Positions 1-8,692 are shown, counted from the first letter of the stretch. The stretch is DNA of 64,000 nucleotides from Allobosea sp. (GCF_017308015.1 NZ_JAFKFW010000002.1:248001-312000); one strand, 5' to 3'. Translations and numbers: made by a program. The notes: a model not told the origin generated them from the sequence alone.

Positions 1-2
1 AA

Positions 3-50
3 GCGGCCCAGAAGCAGACGGCGGAGGATTTCGCCGCCATGAAGAGCTAG
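3..50 (+). CDS. C-terminal fragment of an unidentified protein (cut by window edge)
   Basis: Reading frame 3 is open from the window edge to a TAG stop and encodes about 15 residues ending in AAMKS. It stops 10 bases before the ATG of the next gene on the same strand, the spacing expected inside an operon. The fragment is too short to assign. Its composition (Ala, Gln, Lys, Glu) fits a helical C-terminus. That it is a real gene end is inferred only from the spacing and the clean stop. Confidence 0.45.
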   Translation, partial: AAQKQTAEDFAAMKS

Positions 51-60
51 AGGTCGCCGG

Positions 61-825
61 ATGAAGACCGAGAACTGGGCAATCGTCGCCTCCGTGCTCG
101 CCGGGCTTGGCCTTGTCGGCTTCTTCGCGGCGCCCTCCCTGCTGCGCGGCCCGCCGCGCGATCAGGAAACCCTGTGTCCGAAGACCGGCCCCGTCGGGCA
201 CACGCTGATCCTCGTAGACAAGAGCGACCCGTGGAGCGAGGTGCAGGCGAAGCGCCTGAAGGCGCTGGTGAAGCAGGCCGGCGACGAGCTGCCGACCGAC
301 CGGATGTTGTCGATCTACGTGTTCAACGACGTGTTCGAACCCGGCTTCCCGTCGCTCGTCTCGCTCTGCAATCCTGGTAAGACCGCCAGCGAGCTGATCG
401 GCAACCCGCGGCGCGAATATGTCAAATGGCTCGAGAAATTCGGCCGCCCGCTCGACGAGGCGCTGACCGTGCTGACGCAGCCGGCCAAGGGCAACCAGTC
501 GCCCATCGTCGAGGCGATCGGCGATGTCGTCTCACGCCGCGAGAACCGCGTCCCGAGCGGCGACCGCAAGATCATGCTCGTCTCCGACATGCTGCAGAAC
601 TCGAGCCAGTTCACGATGTTCGGCAATGGTGCCGGCGCACGCGATCCGGAGCGTCTGCGGCGCCTGCTCGGCAAGGTCTGGCAGGATTCGGGAGCGTCGA
701 GCTGGGAGCTGAGCATCCACCAGGTCCAAGGCGTCTATGACGCTGCGAGGCTCGAACAGGCGGCGACCTTGTGGAAAGGCGCTTTCCAGAAGCTCGCCAT
801 CACCGTTAGCTGGGATCGGCTGTAG
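61..825 (+). CDS. membrane-anchored vWA-like protein of unknown role
   Basis: 254 residues. The N-terminus has one hydrophobic segment (about residues 7-28), consistent with an uncleaved anchor or signal, and the rest is soluble. After a Cys-containing linker comes a strand-loop with LILVDKSDPW (about 49-58), which looks like the metal-binding D-x-S start of a von Willebrand A fold. A later strand, KIMLVSDMLQNS (about 169-180), matches the second vWA strand with its acidic loop. AGAGGT lies just upstream of the ATG at good spacing. It follows another gene by 10 bases, so it is probably the last gene of an operon that begins outside the window. The specific partner is unknown. The vWA assignment is by pattern only; a generic conserved hypothetical protein is the alternative. 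Confidence 0.7.
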   Translation: MKTENWAIVASVLAGLGLVGFFAAPSLLRGPPRDQETLCPKTGPVGHTLILVDKSDPWSEVQAKRLKALVKQAGDELPTDRMLSIYVFNDVFEPGFPSLVSLCNPGKTASELIGNPRREYVKWLEKFGRPLDEALTVLTQPAKGNQSPIVEAIGDVVSRRENRVPSGDRKIMLVSDMLQNSSQFTMFGNGAGARDPERLRRLLGKVWQDSGASSWELSIHQVQGVYDAARLEQAATLWKGAFQKLAITVSWDRL

Positions 826-886
826 AACGACGACACGCGCGGCCATCCCGTGTGACGAGAAGTGGCCTTTTCCTGCCGAGGACCCA

Positions 887-923
887 GCATCCGCGCAGCG
901 GCACCGTGTGCCGCTGCGCATGC
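887..923. terminator. strong hairpin between convergent genes
   Basis: A perfect 12-bp stem (arms 893-904 and 908-919, loop CGT) extends by four more pairs (887-890 with 920-923) past a 2-nt bulge. It lies between the stop of the vWA-like gene (plus strand) and the stop of the chemotaxis gene (minus strand). There is no T-run on either side, so an intrinsic terminator is not certain. A bidirectional end-stabilising hairpin fits the position. Confidence 0.5.
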
Positions 924-967
924 CGGATAACAGTCGTGGATCGCATCAATAAACGCGATGCCTGCCT

Positions 968-2752
968 TCAGAGCCGGTACCCCATCCGCACGCCACCCCA
1001 ATGGCGGCCGCGAACGCGCAGCGGCGCGTTGAGCTCGCTCACTAATTCGCTACGGCCATCGTCGTTCTCATGCCGGCTGAGCTGGATCAGGAACGGGCGG
1101 ATAGAGCGCCCCGCGCTCAAGCCGGCGCGGCTGTCGACGATCCGCCGGTTGCGAGCGTAAGCCGCATTCCAGACGGGTTCGCCGGGGCGCTGCGGCTGTG
1201 ACCAGGCGGCGTGATGGACCGGCACATAGCCGTTGCGATCGCTCGGCAGGGCGAAGACCAGGCGCGGATCGGAGGCAAGCGTGCCGGCGAGCAAGGGCGG
1301 CAGGATTGCTTCGAGCGCCGGCAGGCTCGGGCTCAGATATTGCCTGGGCTCGCTTTCGACGACCGGATCATAACGAAGATCGAACAGATCATCCACGGAG
1401 AGCAGGCCGCGATCGATGGCGCTTTCCATCGCAGCCGCCACCTCGCTAGCAAAATCCTGGGCGCGCTCGATCAGGGGGCGATAAGAGCGTTCGATCTCTT
1501 CGATCATACCCGCCAGCGCACCGCAGCCATTGGCGGCATCGTCGGCGAAGGCGAGATGCAGGCCGAGTTCGCTGGAGTCCGTCATGCGGCACGGCAGCGG
1601 CGGCAGTCCCTCGATCGTGACGACGCCCGCACTCCCGCTGGGCAATCGCGTCTGGGACGAGCCAGCCAGCAAGGCCCCGCCGCGGCCAAGATCGACGAGC
1701 CGGCCAAGGACATCGACGCTGCCGATGACGAGATGCGCCTTGCGCGCCGTCGGGAAGCGGTCGAAGCGACGCCGGTCGGCAAAGGCCGAATGGCGCAGCA
1801 CGGGCTTGAAGCGCCGGAGCATATTGCCGAGCAGGCGGCTGCCCTTCTGCGTGGCTCGCCGGGCGCGCTCGCTTTCCGCGGCCGTCTCGTGCGCAATGCG
1901 GTCGATTTCGTCAGCGCGATGCGCGACGCTCTCGACGAAAAGAGCCGTTTCCCGCGCACTCCGTGAGAGTTCCGCGGTCGAATTCGCCTGTTCCTGCGAA
2001 GCCCGCCCTATCGTCGCCATGATCGGGTTGACGTCGCGCACGATCTGCAAGGTGTCGTTGACGATGCCGGTCGAGCCTTGAGCGGCGCGGGTCAGGCGAT
2101 CGACCCGCTCCCGGATATGGCAGACGGCCTCGCTGACCTCGACGGAAAGCGACTTCACCTCATGGGCGACGACGCCGAAGCCGCGCCCGGCCTCCCCGGC
2201 ACGGGCTGCCTCGATCGCCGCGTTGAGTGCGAGAAGATTGGTCTGGCGAGCGACCTCGGCAATCGAATCGACGATACCGCGGATTTCCCCGGTCGCCTCG
2301 GCCAAGCCATCCAGCATCAGCGCCGCCTCGCCGGCCCGCGATACCGCGGCGTCGAGCTTGTCGCGGACGCTCCCGACGGCACCATCGACCTGTTCGGCCG
2401 CCTGCGAAACCTGATGGGTCGCGGCAGCAAGCGCGGACGCGTTCTCGCTGGCGGCACCCACGGCAACGCGCATGCTGCCGGCATTCTCGAGGATGACGCG
2501 CGAGCCGCTCTCCGACTCGGCCGAGCGCTGCTCGACCTCGCCGAGTTCCCGGGTCAACCGGTGCATCGCAAACAGGATGTCGCGCTCGATGTCGTCGACT
2601 GCGTCATGGACGGAGGGATCATAGGACCGGGTCACCGCCTGCCGGAACACGGCATCCTCGACCGGTACCGGCGCCGGGGGAATGTCCTCCGCCGCCCGCC
2701 CCGCGCCCAGCCACCGTCGAATCCTGCCCTGCATCCCCGCCAGTCTCACCAT
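968..2752 (-). CDS. soluble methyl-accepting chemotaxis protein with PilZ-like domain
   Basis: 594 residues and no convincing membrane segment, so probably a cytoplasmic receptor. The MCP signalling coiled coil comes first and carries the hairpin-tip motif NLLALNAAIEAARAGE (about 173-188), which contacts CheA/CheW. A PilZ-like domain follows (about 325-410): RRRFDRF, then DLGRGG, where the usual S of the (D/N)xSxxG c-di-GMP motif is G. The C-terminal third ends in the GRHWGGVRMGY block, typical of a conserved sensor-like C-terminus in alphaproteobacterial receptors. The order is therefore output first, sensing last. It is a lone gene, convergent with the vWA-like gene. The ligand is unknown. 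Confidence 0.88.
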   Translation of the reverse strand: MVRLAGMQGRIRRWLGAGRAAEDIPPAPVPVEDAVFRQAVTRSYDPSVHDAVDDIERDILFAMHRLTRELGEVEQRSAESESGSRVILENAGSMRVAVGAASENASALAAATHQVSQAAEQVDGAVGSVRDKLDAAVSRAGEAALMLDGLAEATGEIRGIVDSIAEVARQTNLLALNAAIEAARAGEAGRGFGVVAHEVKSLSVEVSEAVCHIRERVDRLTRAAQGSTGIVNDTLQIVRDVNPIMATIGRASQEQANSTAELSRSARETALFVESVAHRADEIDRIAHETAAESERARRATQKGSRLLGNMLRRFKPVLRHSAFADRRRFDRFPTARKAHLVIGSVDVLGRLVDLGRGGALLAGSSQTRLPSGSAGVVTIEGLPPLPCRMTDSSELGLHLAFADDAANGCGALAGMIEEIERSYRPLIERAQDFASEVAAAMESAIDRGLLSVDDLFDLRYDPVVESEPRQYLSPSLPALEAILPPLLAGTLASDPRLVFALPSDRNGYVPVHHAAWSQPQRPGEPVWNAAYARNRRIVDSRAGLSAGRSIRPFLIQLSRHENDDGRSELVSELNAPLRVRGRHWGGVRMGYRL

Positions 2753-2896
2753 AGGTCAAGCTCGGAGCCGGTTATGATCCCGGCTGATTAACAAAGGCTT
2801 CCCCATCGCCGCACGGCGCCCCTGCCGGAGATGCAATGGACCCTCGTCGCCGGCCCCTGTATGGCTGGGAAACACGCGCCATCGGGATGGGCAGCC

Positions 2897-4036
2897 ATGA
2901 GCCAGCACAGCTATGACGTCATCGTCGCCGGTGTTGGCGCCATGGGGTCCGCTGCCTGCTGGCATCTGGCCCAGCGCGGGCTCAAGGTGCTCGGCCTCGA
3001 ACGCTTCGATCTCGGCCATGCGATGGGTTCGTCCCACGGCCTGACCCGCATCATCCGTCTCGCCTATTTCGAAGGCTCGCATTACGTGCCGATCGTGAAG
3101 CGGGCGCACGAGCTCTGGACGCAGACCGGCGAGCAGGCCGGCATGAAGCTGCTCCATGTCACGGGCTCGCTCGACCTCGCTCCGAAAGGTGGCGGACCGG
3201 TCGAATCCTCGCTGCAATCCTGCCTCGATCACGGATTGAGCCATGAAGTCCTGGAAGGCGCGGAGGTGACGCGGCGCTTCCCGGCTTTCCAGCTCCCGGA
3301 AGGACATATCGGCCTGTGGCAGCCGGATGGCGGCTTCGTCGCTTCCGAGAAGGCGATCTATGCCCATGTCGGGCTGGCTCAGTCGCGCGGCGCCGAAATC
3401 CGCACCAACGAACCCATGCTCGACTGGACGCCGACGGCGCAGGGCGGCGTGATCGTGCGCACCGAACGCGGCACCTATTCGGCCGGGCGCCTCGTCATCA
3501 CCTCGGGCGGCTGGATCGCCGACGCGGTGCCGGCGCTCGCCAAGCAGGTCGATACGGTGAAGCAGGCGATCGGCTGGTTCACGACGCGCCGGCCGGAGCT
3601 CTTCCGCGAAGGTGCCTTCCCGGTCTTCATCCTCAGCGTCGAGGAAGGCAATTTCTACGGCTTCCCGCTCTACGAGCACCCCGGCTTCAAGCTCGGCGGG
3701 CCGCATTTCGGACGCGAGCCGATGGACCCGCGCGATCCCGACCGCACGCCGAGCGCAAACCAGGTCGCGCGCATCCGCGAATGCCTGTCGCGCTACATCC
3801 CCGATGCCGCCGGCGAACCGCTGACGGTGAAGGGCTGCATCTACACGGTCTCGCCGGACGAGGGCTTCATCATCGATGCGGTGCCGGGTGTGCCACAGGC
3901 CGTCTTCGCCTCGGCCTGCTCGGGCCATGGCTTCAAGTTCGCGAGCGCGATCGGCGAGATTCTCGCCGATCTGTCGACCACAGGGCGATCCCCGTTCGAC
4001 CTGAAGCCGTTCTCCCTGTCACGCCTGCCGGCCTGA
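2897..4036 (+). CDS. FAD-dependent sarcosine oxidase / N-methyltryptophan oxidase family protein
   Basis: 379 residues, the usual size for monomeric sarcosine oxidase/SolA flavoenzymes of the DAO family. The N-terminus has a Rossmann dinucleotide fold with GVGAMGSAACWHLA (about 12-25), then the family motif SSHGLTRIIRLAY near residue 45, which surrounds the flavin. The C-terminus has SGHGFKFA, close to the Cys-adjacent flavin site of the family (ACSGHGFK). The enzyme should oxidise an N-methyl or secondary amine to aldehyde or imine and H2O2. The ATG before SQHSYDVIV was chosen because an upstream ATG 66 bases earlier only adds a non-conserved leader. No C1-metabolism genes are adjacent, so the substrate is open. 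Confidence 0.85.
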   Translation: MSQHSYDVIVAGVGAMGSAACWHLAQRGLKVLGLERFDLGHAMGSSHGLTRIIRLAYFEGSHYVPIVKRAHELWTQTGEQAGMKLLHVTGSLDLAPKGGGPVESSLQSCLDHGLSHEVLEGAEVTRRFPAFQLPEGHIGLWQPDGGFVASEKAIYAHVGLAQSRGAEIRTNEPMLDWTPTAQGGVIVRTERGTYSAGRLVITSGGWIADAVPALAKQVDTVKQAIGWFTTRRPELFREGAFPVFILSVEEGNFYGFPLYEHPGFKLGGPHFGREPMDPRDPDRTPSANQVARIRECLSRYIPDAAGEPLTVKGCIYTVSPDEGFIIDAVPGVPQAVFASACSGHGFKFASAIGEILADLSTTGRSPFDLKPFSLSRLPA

Positions 4037-4061
4037 AGCCTCCCAAACCGGATCCGAACTC

Positions 4062-4304
4062 TTGCTCAACGCAGCCGAAAACCGCCGCAGCATCGTCTTG
4101 ATGCTCGCGGCGATGTCGCTCTTCGTCATCAACGACGTCTTCATGAAGCTCACATGCGAGATTCACGCGGCCGGGCAGGCGTTCGCGCTGATAGCGTGCT
4201 GCGCGGTGGTGACCGGTTTCTCCGGGGGCCCGCTCTGCACCATGCATCGGCTCCGCATGCGGCTCGCTTCCGGTCCGAAGCTCATGAGAAAGTCGGCGGC
4301 ATGA
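4062..4304 (+). pseudogene. remnant of a DMT/EamA-family transporter (5' end only)
   Basis: The 80-codon frame opens with a TTG. Residues 7-45 read like the first helix and loop of EamA transporters (RRSIVLMLAAMSLFVINDVF, then AGQAF), but full proteins have ten helices and about 300 residues. After a weak second hydrophobic stretch the frame becomes Arg/Met-rich and stops. The TGA overlaps the ATG of the efflux-pump gene (ATGA). I read it as a truncated leftover whose deletion may have joined it to the downstream gene. A functional small coupled leader peptide is the alternative. Confidence 0.6.
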
Positions 4305-5491
4305 CGGCGGCTGCGGTCAAACCCACGCTCGCGATCCTCGTCGCGATCTCGGCGCTGCAGCCGATCGCGCTCAACCTGCTCGCGCCGGCCACGCCCGCGC
4401 TCGCGCGGCATTTTGCCTCGAATTACGCCACTATCCAGCTCACGCTGACGCTGTTCCTGGTGGCGGTCGCCCTGACGCAGCTCGTAATCGGGCCGCTCTC
4501 GGATCGCTTCGGACGCCGCCCCTGCGTCAATGCGGGTGTCGTTCTGTTCGTATTGGGCTCCGTGCTTGGAGCGCTGGCCCCCACGACGCATATCCTGCTG
4601 ATCGCGCGGGTGCTGGAAGGGGCTGGCGGTGGCGCCGTCTTCGCCTTGTCGCGCGCGATTATCCGCGACACCGCCGATCGCGACAACGCCGCAAGCCAGA
4701 TTGCCACCGTCACCATGGTCATGGTGGTGGCACCGATGATCGCGCCCTGGCTCGGCGGCCAGATCGAGACCGCCCTCGGCTGGCGTGCGATCTTCTGGTT
4801 CATGATGCTGTTCGGCATCGTCGTGCTCGTGTTCACGGTCGCCCGCCTGCCCGAGACGGCACCCAATCGTGGCCGGCAGAGCTCGCTCTTCGGCATCTTC
4901 CGCGTCTTTCCGGAACTCGTGCGCAACCGCGACTTCATGCTGAACGTCGCCGCGGGCTCCGCCGCCTCGTCCGCCTTCTTCGTCTTCATCGCCGCGACGC
5001 CCTATATCGTGGTCGAGACGATGGGGTACGGCTCGGACGTCTATGGCACCTATTTCATCCTGAATGCGCTCGGCTACATGATCGGCAACTTCACCATGTC
5101 GCGGCTGGCGGTGCGCGTGGGCACGCAGAGGATGGTGCGGCGCGGCCTCACCATCTCCTTCATCGGCACCGGCATTGCGCTGGCCCTGTCGTTCTCACCC
5201 TGGTGGTCGCCGCTGACGCTGTTTCTGCCGCTGGCCGTGAATGCGATGGGCAACGGACTGACGATCCCCGGCGCGACGGCAGAGGCGCTCTCGGCCCGGC
5301 CTGAACTGGCGGGCTCGGCGGCCGGTCTCCTCGGAGCAACCCAGCTCGGCTTCAGCGCGGCGCTCACCGTGCTGATCAGCTGGCTGGTGACGCTCTGGCC
5401 GCAATCGATGAATTTGCTGGTCTGGCTCTTGACGGCGGCGGGCCTCGCCGCCGTCAGCTGCGTACGTGCGCGGTCCAACCCGGCCAGCTAG
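4301..5491 (+). CDS. Bcr/CflA family MFS drug-resistance transporter
   Basis: 396 residues with about twelve hydrophobic segments. It carries the MFS motif A variant GPLSDRFGRRPC after the second helix and the antiporter motif region around RVLEGAGGGAVFALSRAI, as in Bcr/CflA H+ antiporters (bicyclomycin, chloramphenicol, sulfonamide). The chosen ATG overlaps the TGA of the preceding EamA remnant. Upstream in-frame sequence lacks membrane character and is Arg-rich, so the longer start is rejected. It ends 17 bases before the convergent dehydrogenase gene. The drug substrate cannot be told from sequence. Confidence 0.88.
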   Translation: MTAAAVKPTLAILVAISALQPIALNLLAPATPALARHFASNYATIQLTLTLFLVAVALTQLVIGPLSDRFGRRPCVNAGVVLFVLGSVLGALAPTTHILLIARVLEGAGGGAVFALSRAIIRDTADRDNAASQIATVTMVMVVAPMIAPWLGGQIETALGWRAIFWFMMLFGIVVLVFTVARLPETAPNRGRQSSLFGIFRVFPELVRNRDFMLNVAAGSAASSAFFVFIAATPYIVVETMGYGSDVYGTYFILNALGYMIGNFTMSRLAVRVGTQRMVRRGLTISFIGTGIALALSFSPWWSPLTLFLPLAVNAMGNGLTIPGATAEALSARPELAGSAAGLLGATQLGFSAALTVLISWLVTLWPQSMNLLVWLLTAAGLAAVSCVRARSNPAS

Positions 5492-5508
5492 CCGGGCAAG
5501 GCGCGATC

Positions 5509-6375
5509 TCAGCCTTCGAGACGGGCGATCAGGCTGGACGTATCCCAGCGGTTGCCGCCCATCTTCTGGACCTCGGCATAGAACTGGTCGACCAGCGCGG
5601 TGACCGGAAGCTGCGCGCCGTTGCGACGGGCCTCGTCGAGGACGATGCCCAGATCCTTGCGCATCCAGTCGACGGCAAAGCCGAAATCGAACTTGTTCTG
5701 GTTCATCGTCTTGCCGCGATTCTCCATCTGCCAGGAGCCGGCGGCACCCTTCGAGATGACCTCCAGCATGGTCTCGACATCGAGCCCGGCGCGCTTGGCG
5801 AAATGGACGCCCTCCGACAGGCCCTGGACGAGGCCGGCGATGCAGATCTGGTTGACCATCTTGGTGAGCTGGCCGGAGCCGGCCGGGCCCATCAGCTTGC
5901 ACATGCGCGCGAAGCTCGCGATCACAGGTTCGACACGCGCATAGGTCTCGGGCTCGCCGCCGCACATCACGGTCAGCACGCCATTCTCGGCGCCGGCCTG
6001 CCCGCCCGAGACGGGCGCATCGACGAAGCCGAAGCCGCCCTGCTTGGCAGCTTCATAGAGTTCGCGGGCGACATTCGCGGAGGCCGTGGTGTGGTCGACG
6101 AAGATCGCGCCCTTCTCCATTCCGACAAAGGCGCCGTTCTCACCCGTCGTCACGGAGCGAAGATCGTCGTCATTGCCGACGCAGCAGAAGACGATCTCCT
6201 GGCCCTTCGCGGCATCGGCCGGGGTCGGCGCCGAGACGCCGCCATGGCGGGAGACCCATTCCTGCGCTTTCGTCGGGTTACGGTTGTAGACGGTGACCTC
6301 ATGCCCCTTGGCCTTGAGATGGCCGGCCATGGGAAACCCCATCACGCCGAGACCGATGAATGCGACTTTGGCCAT
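5509..6375 (-). CDS. NAD(P)-dependent beta-hydroxyacid dehydrogenase (3-hydroxyisobutyrate / tartronate-semialdehyde reductase family)
   Basis: 288 residues. The N-terminal Rossmann motif is GLGVMGFPMAGHLKAKG (about 7-23). The substrate-binding signature DAPVSGGQAGAENG and the catalytic-lysine region (GQLTKMVNQ, about residue 170) are both present. The family oxidises or reduces 3-hydroxyisobutyrate, tartronate semialdehyde or succinic semialdehyde-like substrates. The ATG before AKVAFIG was taken because the sequence before it (EKREFG) is outside the fold and AGTTCGGC-type leader sequence shows no homologous character. It is isolated and convergent with the efflux pump, so the pathway is undecided. 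Confidence 0.88.
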   Translation of the reverse strand: MAKVAFIGLGVMGFPMAGHLKAKGHEVTVYNRNPTKAQEWVSRHGGVSAPTPADAAKGQEIVFCCVGNDDDLRSVTTGENGAFVGMEKGAIFVDHTTASANVARELYEAAKQGGFGFVDAPVSGGQAGAENGVLTVMCGGEPETYARVEPVIASFARMCKLMGPAGSGQLTKMVNQICIAGLVQGLSEGVHFAKRAGLDVETMLEVISKGAAGSWQMENRGKTMNQNKFDFGFAVDWMRKDLGIVLDEARRNGAQLPVTALVDQFYAEVQKMGGNRWDTSSLIARLEG

Positions 6376-6508
6376 GCCGAACTCCCGCTTTTCTCCGAAG
6401 ACCGTCACGCTTTAGCCTGCGCCCGCCGGGTGGGGAAGGCGATTGCGCGCCACCCGCCCATGCGGCTTTTCCCTTGCAGCGTCACGCTTGGCGGCTTAGC
6501 TCCGGTGC

Positions 6509-7261
6509 ATGACCATATCGAACGACGACGAATTGCAGGCGCTGAAGGAGATCGGCGGCATCGTCGCCCGCGCGCTCGCAGCCATGGGCAAGGCGATCGA
6601 GCCCGGCATGACCACGGCCGAGCTCGATGCGATCGGCCGCGACTATCTCGAACGCCACGGCGCGCGCCCTGCCCCGGAGCTCGCCTATGAATTCCCCGGC
6701 GCGACCTGCATCAGCGTCAACGAGGAGATCGCCCACGGCATTCCCGGCGAAAGACGGATTCTCGCCGGCGACCTCGTCAATATCGACGTCTCCGCCGAGA
6801 AGAACGGGTTCTTCGGCGATACCGGCGCCTCCTTCGCCGTGCCACCGGTCAAGCCGAAGCTGGACCGGCTGTGCCGTGACGGCCGACGCGCACTCTGGGC
6901 CGGCATCGGGCAGGTCGGCGCCGGCAAGCCTCTGGCCGGGATCGGGCAGGCGGTCGGGCGGTTCGCCCAGAAGAACGGCTATACGCTGGTGCGCAATCTC
7001 GCGAGCCATGGCGTCGGCCGCTCGCTCCACGAAGAGCCGACGGAGATCGCGACCTGGCCCGACCGTAAAGAGCGCCGGACCATGACGAACGGGCTCGTCT
7101 TCACCGTCGAGCCGTTCCTGTCGCTGGGCGCGGACTGGGCCGAGAATGCCGACGGCGATCGCTGGACGCTCTACAGCGACCCTTGCGCGCCGACGGTCCA
7201 GTACGAGCACACCGTCGTCGCGACACCGCGCGGCGCGGTGGTGCTGACCCTGCCCGGCTGA
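6509..7261 (+). CDS. map: type I methionine aminopeptidase
   Basis: 250 residues, the standard size. All dinuclear metal ligands of the pita-bread fold are seen: D93, D104, H167, E201 and E233, plus the substrate-contacting H76 and H174. The enzyme removes the initiator methionine from nascent proteins in the cytosol. The N-terminus has no zinc-finger or SH3-binding extension. It is not next to rpsB or secY, where the housekeeping map often sits, so this may be a second copy; that is inference. It ends 7 bases from the convergent permease gene. Confidence 0.93.
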   Translation: MTISNDDELQALKEIGGIVARALAAMGKAIEPGMTTAELDAIGRDYLERHGARPAPELAYEFPGATCISVNEEIAHGIPGERRILAGDLVNIDVSAEKNGFFGDTGASFAVPPVKPKLDRLCRDGRRALWAGIGQVGAGKPLAGIGQAVGRFAQKNGYTLVRNLASHGVGRSLHEEPTEIATWPDRKERRTMTNGLVFTVEPFLSLGADWAENADGDRWTLYSDPCAPTVQYEHTVVATPRGAVVLTLPG

Positions 7262-7268
7262 GGCCGGA

Positions 7269-7985
7269 TCAGCGCAGCACCATGTGCCGGCTCAGCCTGA
7301 TCTCGAGCCTATCCCAGACGCGCCGGATGATCTCGACCAGGACGAGATAGATCAGCGCGGCATAGAGATAGATCGAGAGATCGAAGGAGCGCGCGAAGGC
7401 GAGCCGCGTCGAGCCCATCAGGTCGAACAGCGTCACCAGCGAGACGATCGCGCTCGACTTGATCATCACGATCAACTCGTTGCCGAGCGGGCGCAACGCC
7501 AGGATCATCGCCTGCGGCAGCACGACGAGGCGCAGGGTCGCCCAGCGATGCAGGCCGAGCGACAATGCGCCCTCGAACTGTCCGCGCGGGACCGACTGGA
7601 TGGCGCCGCGCAGGATTTCTGCCTGATAAGCGGCGGTGTTCACCGTGAAGGTGAAGACCGCGCAGTAGAACGGCTCGCGGAAGAACCACCACAGGCCGGT
7701 ATCCTGCCAGAACTCGCGGAACTGCCCGAAACCGTAATAGACGAGAAAGAGCTGGCAGAGCAGCGGCGTGCCACGCAGGAACGTGGTGTAGCCGCTGACC
7801 GCAACGCGCGCCCAGCGCGACCCGTAGAGCCGGGCGATGGCAAGGCCGAGCGCCAGAAAGAAGCCGATGGCGACCGAGATCGCGACGAGTTCGAAGGTGA
7901 CCCAGAGGCCGCTCGCCATGCGGCAGCCGTAGTTCTGGAAGACCTCACTGCCGAGCCAGGCGCCGGGATATTCGCACCAGTTCAT
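7269..7985 (-). CDS. polar amino acid ABC transporter permease (HisM/ArtM type)
   Basis: 238 residues with about five membrane segments. The EAA loop has the form GALSLGLHRWATLRLVVLPQA, typical of the HAAT (polar amino acid) family, and TTFLRGTPLLCQLF is the conserved N-terminal signature. Its ATG overlaps the TGA of the upstream permease gene (ATGA), so the two are translationally coupled and should form the heterodimeric channel. It is the last gene of the binding protein-permease-permease operon. No ATPase gene follows, which is unusual for this family. Confidence 0.9.
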   Translation of the reverse strand: MNWCEYPGAWLGSEVFQNYGCRMASGLWVTFELVAISVAIGFFLALGLAIARLYGSRWARVAVSGYTTFLRGTPLLCQLFLVYYGFGQFREFWQDTGLWWFFREPFYCAVFTFTVNTAAYQAEILRGAIQSVPRGQFEGALSLGLHRWATLRLVVLPQAMILALRPLGNELIVMIKSSAIVSLVTLFDLMGSTRLAFARSFDLSIYLYAALIYLVLVEIIRRVWDRLEIRLSRHMVLR

Positions 7986-8692
7986 CGCGTCGCTCCGCCG
8001 AAGGCGGCCTGGCCGCGATTGGTGCGCTGCTCCAGCTTCTCGATGCCCCAGGCGGACACCAGCGAAAAGAAGAAATAGAGCAGCATCGCCGTGCCGAAGA
8101 ATAGGAACGGTTCCTTGGTCACGACATTGGCCCGCGTCGCGATGAACATGATGTCCTGCAGCGTGATCACGGAGATCAACGACGTCTCCTTCAGCAACAC
8201 CATCCAGTTGTTCCCGAGGCCGGGCAGCGCCACGCGGATCAGTTGCGGGAAGACGACGAGGCGGAAGGCCTGCCCCTTCGACAGGCCGAGTGCCGCGGCA
8301 GCCTCGCGCTGACCCTTCTGGATCGAGTTCAGCGCGCCGACCCAGACCTCGCTGGAGAAGGCGGCGAGCACCAGCCCGAGCGCGACCATGCCGGCGACGA
8401 AGGGCGGGATCGAGAAGCCGGTCCAGATTTTCTGAACCAGCACCTGGATGCCGAAATAGATGATGTAAAGGGTCAGAAGCTCCGGTACGCCGCGGAAGAC
8501 GGTAGTATAGATCGTCGCCAGCGCCCGCAGGATCACATAGTCGGAGCGCTTCCACAGCGCGATGACGAGCCCGAGCGCCAGGCCGAACGGCAATGTCGCT
8601 AGAGCGACGGAGATGGTGTTGGCTGCGCCTTGCAGCAGGGCCAGGCCCCAGCCGCCGGCCCCGAAGCCAAGCAGTGCGAATTTGTCGAACAT
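7982..8692 (-). CDS. polar amino acid ABC transporter permease (HisQ/ArtQ type)
   Basis: 236 residues with several hydrophobic segments and the family signature TVFRGVPELLTLYIIYFG near residue 65. The EAA loop AAALGLSKGQAFRLVVFPQ (about 135-153) docks the ATPase. It lies downstream of the binding-protein gene across a GC-rich hairpin and overlaps the second permease by 4 nt. It is probably the partner half-channel for import of arginine, lysine, ornithine or a related amino acid or opine. Specificity is set by the binding protein and cannot be read here. Confidence 0.9.
   Translation of the reverse strand: MFDKFALLGFGAGGWGLALLQGAANTISVALATLPFGLALGLVIALWKRSDYVILRALATIYTTVFRGVPELLTLYIIYFGIQVLVQKIWTGFSIPPFVAGMVALGLVLAAFSSEVWVGALNSIQKGQREAAAALGLSKGQAFRLVVFPQLIRVALPGLGNNWMVLLKETSLISVITLQDIMFIATRANVVTKEPFLFFGTAMLLYFFFSLVSAWGIEKLEQRTNRGQAAFGGATR

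Noticed and set aside
4154-4300. N-terminal extension of the Bcr/CflA pump by 49 codons
   Set aside because: The added residues are Arg/Gly-rich and not membrane-like; they overlap the EamA remnant frame. The ATG at 4301 begins directly before the first helix.
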